Part shown: piece by piece, positions 63,401 to 64,000 of the stretch
Position numbering within the stretch: the first letter of the stretch is position 1
How the letters are laid out: each line of letters opens with the position of its first letter
From: JBEKTY01 sp049515555
GTDB taxonomy: Bacteria; Planctomycetota; Planctomycetia; Pirellulales; Thermoguttaceae
DNA length: 64,000 nt
Assembly (NCBI GenBank): GCA_049515555.1
Contig: JBEKTY010000026.1
Coordinates: forward strand, 14,477-78,476
Direction: 5' to 3'
The notes under the pieces: model-generated
Seen by the model: only the letters and a program-made list of their open reading frames with translations
The model's database searches: none
What the model was told of the DNA's origin: nothing
Translations under genes and position numbers: made by a program

Positions 63401-64000
63401 CCCGGTGGTCAGGCCACTATCGTTGTAATTGGTGAAATTCGCCCCCACTGTCCCGATTTGCGCGAAGTTCACTCCATCGCTCGATCGCTCAATCTGGTAA
63501 CCGGCTTCCGTGGCCGCGTTGTCCGTCCAACGCAGTGCCACCCAGTTCACTCCCTGTGTAGTGGCGGCTTGCAGTCCCGTCGGCGCTAGCGGCAGAAGGT
63601 CCAGCGTTCCCGTCAGGTTCAACGTCCCACCCGTGCGGCTGAAATTGCCCAGGCCCACCAACGTGAAATCGCCTCCCAGGTTCACCGTGGAGTTTGTGAC
63701 CGTGATCGTGCCCGTGTTGCTCCAAACGTTGGTTGAGGAACTGGACTGGTCGCCCAGGTTCAGGGTCGCGCCTGTGGCCGTGATCGTCGAGGCGCTCGTC
63801 CACGCGCCGTTGACGTTCAGGGTCTCGCCGTTGCTGGCCTGCAAGGTCCCCTGGTTGGTGAGGCTGCTGGCGTTGATCGTGATCGTGCTGCCGGCCAACT
63901 GCCCGCAGTTGACCGCCTGTACCGCCGTGCTGCCGGAAAGGACCTCGATACCGTTGACCAGGGGATAGTCCGCCGCCCCTTGACTGAAATTGACCGCGAT
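48254..64000 (-). CDS. giant RHS/adhesin-like surface protein, N-terminus outside window
   Basis: More than 5,240 residues; the frame is still open at the right edge (ISFSQG-like beta units continue), so the start lies outside. From N to C: autotransporter-like beta-repeat and malectin units (two full copies, about 59.9-60.9 and 61.85-62.8 kb), FN3 (63.3-63.6 kb) and PA14 (62.9-63.3 kb), pre-peptidase-like and IPT/TIG domains (58.2-59.7 kb), a CARDB-like domain, about 2.3 kb of YD/RHS repeats ending in the RHS core (GRFVQPDPLGIVGGLDLYTY, near 55.2 kb), a DUF11/FN3-like stretch (53.9-54.8 kb), three CSLREA beta-helix modules, Ig-like spacers and the start of an MBG repeat. The last 50 residues before the stop at 48254 are Arg/Ala/Trp-rich and out of frame. 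Unusual in that the RHS core is internal, not terminal. Confidence 0.8.
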   Translation of the reverse strand: MAVNFSQGAADYPLVNGIEVLSGSTAVQAVNCGQLAGSTITINASSLTNQGTLQASNGETLNVNGAWTSASTITATGATLNLGDQSSSSTNVWSNTGTITVTNSTVNLGGDFTLVGLGNFSRTGGTLNLTGTLDLLPLAPTGLQAATTQGVNWVALRWTDNAATEAGYQIERSSDGVNFAQIGTVGANFTNYNDSGLTTGTTYYYRVRAYSVLGESSYSNVFSATPGVLGNGLLAQYFNSHSFSDPAVLTRVDANVDFDWGWGSPDPHVNGDQFSGRWTGQLQAQHTETYTFDASQDDRVKVWVNGQLVVNHNWDSDPVNNQLALVAGQKYDIRIDYQEDGGVANVHVYWSSPSTPSQVIPTGQLYLPTAGSLPANVPGPVVTVVGNGTLALDNTTGSWNLSGGRIRGGTISESGGAELVFTNSSGTLDEVTANSDLDLATNNSANVHIVDGLTLNNVTVRLGNATGSIYGGLYFDGAQTLGGTGTVVFGKSGSNFLDTYNTQSNNPSAGTLTIGAGITIRGSAGNISSAYYSAGVVNQGTIAADDSGGLVGGFSYDTGFSGGWIGSVADAIDTSGVSNPAPQAVYQTERYDNYSYVLGNLTPGASYTVRLHFAEPSYSNAGQRQFNVGINSTPVLTNFDIVAAAGGKDKAVVEAFTATADSNGQITVNFSYGAAGNPMVNGIEVLSGSTVVQAINCGLLAGSTITINPSTFTNQGSLQDSHGETLNVNGLTGNLGVAQLSDSGSNLSLSGSNYVVDQGLSAPAGTTLSLNGTWTNTSTLTIAGATLNLGNQSSSSTNVWSNTGTITASNSTVNLGGQFTLGDLGTFNRTGGTVNLTGTLFNTNAQWNALSTDAQWNPTRDFSTSNGNPNGAWTYGWMDNSFTTFTPYVNHTDREWYGWVNSIGDQPVVWLNTSANAAYGVAPGQLSLHPGDDNQPSVVRWTVPAGVSGTIQVLGRFFAGDSGTMQVAVRKNGVMVWTATDSGVFNLTTIVSPGDIIDFAVYGGYNYGNTPLEAYIVTGAGATLGLDATSGSWNLAGGTIVGGTISESAGAELVFTNSGGTLDGVTANSDLDLASTNNANVHITDGLTLNATAWLGNAAGSTYGGLYFDGAQTLGGTGAVVFGKSGSNFLDTYNTQYNNPGAGTLTIGPGITIRGSAGNISSAYYSAGVVNQGTIAADDSGGLVGGFSYDTGFSGGGAYSTPDPIDTSGVSNPAPQAVYQTCRSAWGSFSYALGNLTPGASYTVRLHFAETYYSSAGQRQFNVGINGSQVLTNFDVIAATGDKDKAVVEEFAATADTNGQITVNFIQGAVSYPFVNGIEVLSGSTVVQAINCGLLAGGTITVNPSTFTNQGTLQAAGSTLAIYGSVAIDGSNHLSSNTSGTITISGNLVGNVQSPAFYTPQGSVILNGSGTVAAPQLLEVMGRDVGLDPSGFTDNFTYGTLALASNTYVKLVDQSQNTTSGTPEALYVNSLVVPTGATLDLNGLHLYSRAAQIDGTIVGGTLNQIPDSALLTLNTPSPGAINPAGQLDEWSFFERAGRSVTVLVDPGSGAVSGPVSPGLGWVLVRLLDPMGNVLATADNRATGSGTIVTLNGVLLPTDGTYKIQIQAPTGHTAATGNYIVTTWDATPNEFPLNLDQTVTGGIVSAASVDHWNFSAVAGQQVQFHLVSAAPGIAFRLIGPGGVVGFDNLQGDSPLVTLSTSGNYVLTAYGLGGQTGNYAFCLWQISQTDLALDTPYNGTLAGSGQAQLFRVNVPAGKFLHVTLADSTSADSNEVYLKFGLPPTRSDFDYRYSAVGSANQDVWALNSNPGLWYVLVYGAAVPAPSTYTLTATAEDVAVTSFSPNHTGTITKTVITLTGAGFGASTTVSLVAAGGTTYPAAAIQAVSVTTLSATFNAGSVPAGVYSLSVSKAGGTPYVLPDAFTVVQGGLPHLVTSVTVPNPIGWHIAGTVYVQYSNTGDAAMPAPLLVLTATQNGKAGAWLTLDASKQGSGFWTSATPDGYSHSVQFLASGSTPGLLQPGESVQVPVYYAGWEADQIDWSRPPIIFSVGVLDNYNTQTIDWNSLKDSLRPASLSQAAWNAIYPNLTAQLGSTWGGYVQKLAADAQYLAGIGENVTDISQLFGFEVEQASSYSPLASLASATDAQVVAPGLALAFARTFSPSILDRNQSGRFGWGWTDSWDTHITVDSDGSVNVYEPGGSIRRFQPDSRGGYFAQAGDHGTLAARSGGGYTLKELNGQVTAYNANGSLTYVQDTNGNRITAGYTGGLLTSLTHSSGQSLTLAYNAAGLVSTITDSAGRTTTYNYDPTNQYLTSVVYFDGRTTSYSYDTGSNPTTAHALLSVTHADGSHDYFGYDPQGHVADAHRDGGAEDTTFSYTEGQVAVADTLGDTTTYFFDNRGLLVDVQNPLQSTVSFAYDANLNLVQTTDAAGQTYTNKYDAQGNLLSSTDPLGHTVKYTYSATDDRLASVTDAKGNATRYGYDGKGNLASTTYADGTIESVAYDPVGDVLSTTNRRGQAIHFTYDAAGNVLTKTFPDGSQATYTYDAHENLTSAIDSTGTTTLIYDANDRLTQITYPSGRYLKYSYDSAGRRTQMADQTGYTVNYTYSLGNLATLTDASGNLIVQYTYDTVGRLSRKDNGNGTYTTYAYDAAGELLHLINYAPDGSVNSRFDYTYDSLGRRITEATSDGTWTYSYDAIGELTHAVFASTNPAIANQDEAYFYDAAGNRTQTIINGVTTVYTTNSMNEYTQVGGTTYTYDADGNMTSATDGSGTTTYTFDAENQLTAVNGTAGSWSYQYDAFGNRVSSTAGVVTTNYVIDPFGLGNVVGEYNAAGNLVAHYNYGAGLVSRTDGAGASAYYAFDAIGSTSVLTNSAGAIVNSYAYGPFGNSLTKSETVPNLFQYVGEFGVTHDGNGLEYMRARQEIVSQGRFVQPDPLGIVGGLDLYTYCSNDAIGHVDPKGLLDIPWGSVIEVAVKWLETGVAHAPNPLLLAAELVLTPTELAGPEEDEIQASPARNGSQQWEAAKVNRNALLTDWENQNSTGDLGCVMASGLPGAAFPPDPLDPWHWHPPEEWKFPIEDPRVPIVVTTTGGTTPVNSMDPNAKFGPAGYGSQGFIDATGTLPYQVDFENDPTATAPAQQVMVTDQLDSNLDWKTLQFTAVGFGNNIIPIPANTQHYQTTVPMTYNGQAFDVDIELGLTADTGQVFARFQSIDPLTNLPPNVLTGFLPPEDGTGRGQGYFSYTVQPKAGLATGTQIRNVALVTFDSNLAIATDQVDPHDPSKGTDPAKECLSTIDAAPPSSSVTALPATETSTSFTVSWPGGHDDTGGSGIASYNVYVSDNGGPFAPWQSATTQTSATYTGQYSHTYGFYSVATDNVGHQETKSAVAEATTLVEVPAYTVQEITDPATGNIEYQMFYNGFQFGTVIQTPAGGIGFRGHPDQSDINGWGTTVWENIYIAGSGVDATGGVVNSAIAGSNGIQVSAGGNVPSTAGSAGTWNWTSTITYDPIQEKVALAGSTTVTLAAALAGDMNIGRGTSNYLYDYPLNTGGVGPTGDMKSVYMAYGPDSNVRVNQWTPLPGREGTSPQDASDDLTTTVWGQINKSDPLQATVSKPTVERELVSTDPTTKLIVACNWDSSQVGYQYDNIGVEQIVRPQNTNSTTFTFQNTEIWTLPDTSNPTVTAAALATTNNQPTVTGTVSTTKGTAVVQVVIPGVTTSPLTATVSGTNWSVAVPTALSVGTYSVQATATDTGGNTAFATATLTIQNPLIVTTATDESDPNDGLVSLREAIAYANSHTGDDTITFDSSLTGKTITLTLGALELTDTTGTTTITGLGASQLTIDGNHASQVFVIDSGVTASISGMKIADGKATSGGGGIANAGTLTLTDSIFSGNSTTNYDGGGISNVGKLIVTGTVISGNSAAGYGGGIYNNGTLTVTRSTVSGNSAVTGGGGGIRNEYGTLTVVDSTLNGNSAPTYTGGGIYNYQGTVTIINSTLADNTCLYLGGGIANQNVLTIFDSTIADNSAGNEGGGIWSNTTVTLNNTIVAGNTINSSPSDISGSLTANSSLIGHSAGATIIGGDGKNILDRDPLLGALGNYGGPTQTIPLLPGSPVIDAGDNSLIPSGVTTDQRGFARTVGGTVDLGAFESRGFTLSIVSGNNQQATISTPFANPLVVGVSSAFGEPVVGGQVTFTAPASGPSANLSPAATATINGSGQAQVSAAANATAGPYSITAAARGAVSTSFALTNQAASNPLIVTTATDEVDPNDGLTSLREAIAYANSHAGDHTITFDPSLAGQTITLTGAGLELTDTTGVTTITGLGPNHLTIDGNHSFQVFYIDSGVTADISGLTIAHGSAGNSSGGAIWNQGSVSIAGCNISGNSATEWGGAINNWIGNMTITNSTVTGNSASGAGGIFNNATLLIQDSTISNNTTANDGGGIYNGGAATLTIIDSTIYGNSATLYGGGGIYNSFVGTVTISDSTIAGNSGGAAGGGIWQNASFGSLILNNSIVAGNTSNGSPSDVSGPLTANSSLIGNSSGATIIGGDGKNILDHDPLLGVLGNYGGPTQTIPLLPGSPAIDAGDSGLIPSGVTTDQRGFARIVGGTVDIGAFESRGFTISKVSGDNQQATVNAAFANPLVAGITSAFGEPVVGGQVTFTAPVSGASANFSSTATATINGSGQAQVSATANATAGPYSITAAARGAVSASFALTNQAASNPLIVTTATDEVDPNDGLTSLREAIAYADSHTGDDTITFDPSLAGQTVKLTLGQLTLSDTTGITTITGLGANQLTIDGNHASRVFAIMGGTTAAISDLTIANGLASGGDSTFTLYGGGIYNDGTLTVSRSALSGNSSATGAGGGIFNEFGTLTVVNSTLSGNSAPMFTGGGIDNYEGTTTIINSTIAGNTCSNFGGGIANQNLLTIFDSTIAGNSAGMDGGGIWSNTTVTLNNTIVADNTKNGSASDVSGTVTANNSLIGGSPLLGTLGNYGGPTQTIPLLPGSPAIGAGDSSLIPSGVTTDQRGLARVVGTAVDMGAFESRGFTISRVSGDGQQTTINAPFSNPLVVSASSNFNEPVNGGQVTFPQVQVLIVGLPFASFSPNPATIIGGLAQTSAMANASGGTYTVTATARGATPDQASPPSFTLTNQKLAQTISFDTIPDHVYGDPTLALHATATSGLLVTFTVLFSGPATISGSDLTITGTGTVTVQAEPTRRSRTRSAASSTATRRAWSAAPRPWARRRRPPARWGRTQSPWLRAR
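48880..52720 (-). repeat. three tandem CSLREA/beta-helix modules
   Basis: Each module of about 1.1-1.4 kb begins with LIVTTATDEVDPNDGLTSLR, continues through a beta-helix of Asn/Gly-rich rungs (SGNSA, GGGI), and ends in an Ig-like spacer. Approximate limits are 51,540-52,720, 50,150-51,270 and 48,900-49,870. The borders are nearly identical in DNA, e.g. 49,796-49,868 against 51,190-51,262. Confidence 0.75.
59930..62810 (-). repeat. duplicated malectin/beta-repeat module
   Basis: The segments 59,930-60,900 and 61,850-62,810 code for the same malectin-like unit (GLVGGFSYDTGFSGG; NGIEVLSGSTVVQAINCG) and are highly similar in DNA. A third copy begins at about 63,830 and runs off the right edge. 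Confidence 0.75.

Overview
The window looks like a chromosomal segment of a GC-rich planctomycete (Pirellulales-like). The evidence is a BBP7-family outer-membrane barrel, which is typical of Planctomycetota, next to a very large surface protein combining RHS/YD repeats, malectin, cohesin-like, dockerin, SdrD-B and MBG modules, plus a Tad/Flp pilus operon of planctomycete style. This assignment rests on family knowledge, not on a database search.

Layout. (1) 1-4.35 kb, minus strand: a Tad pilus operon reading Flp pilin, a 35-aa hydrophobic peptide, an A24 prepilin peptidase, CpaB/RcpC and the CpaC/RcpA secretin, which runs off the left edge. A clear class I cyclic-di-GMP (GEMM) riboswitch lies upstream of the pilin, so pilus production is probably tied to c-di-GMP. 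(2) 4.5-7.2 kb: a palindromic three-stem repeat and a secreted double pectate-lyase-3/beta-helix protein. (3) 7,259-42,607: a 35-kb integrative element in the 3' half of tRNA-Pro(CGG), bounded by a perfect 46-bp direct repeat. Its left end has a tyrosine integrase with altered catalytic positions and GGTATCTCC boxes (a second cluster is near the right end). Next come an HTH/excisionase-like protein, a putative replication initiator with iteron- and palindrome-like sequence, decayed gene fragments, a strongly structured RNA candidate (14,721-14,906), a RecB/Cas4-like nuclease, a zinc protease and a sigma-like protein. The right end has a RepA-like ATPase.

The core cargo is a nine-gene plus-strand operon (20,376-39,850). 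In order it encodes a MerR/Xis-like HTH protein, a DrmD-like SNF2 helicase, a DrmMI-like adenine methylase, a ParB-like protein, an HD-domain protein, a second DNA methylase, a YhcG/DUF1016 nuclease, a 1,764-aa SF2 helicase with zinc clusters, DUF1998-type tail and C-terminal nuclease fold, and a Shedu/DUF4263-like nuclease. It opens like class 1 DISARM, but separate DrmA, DrmB and DrmC are absent and a ParB-HD-methylase-YhcG block fills the middle. I regard it as a probable undescribed hybrid defence system.

(4) 42.6-64 kb: the intact tRNA-Pro, about 0.9 kb without a convincing gene, the BBP7 protein, and, convergent to it, the giant surface protein that occupies 18.7 kb and continues past the right edge. 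It has a frame break in its MBG repeats near 48,400. Large open frames opposite this gene and opposite the helicase are shadows of GC-rich coding and were left out.
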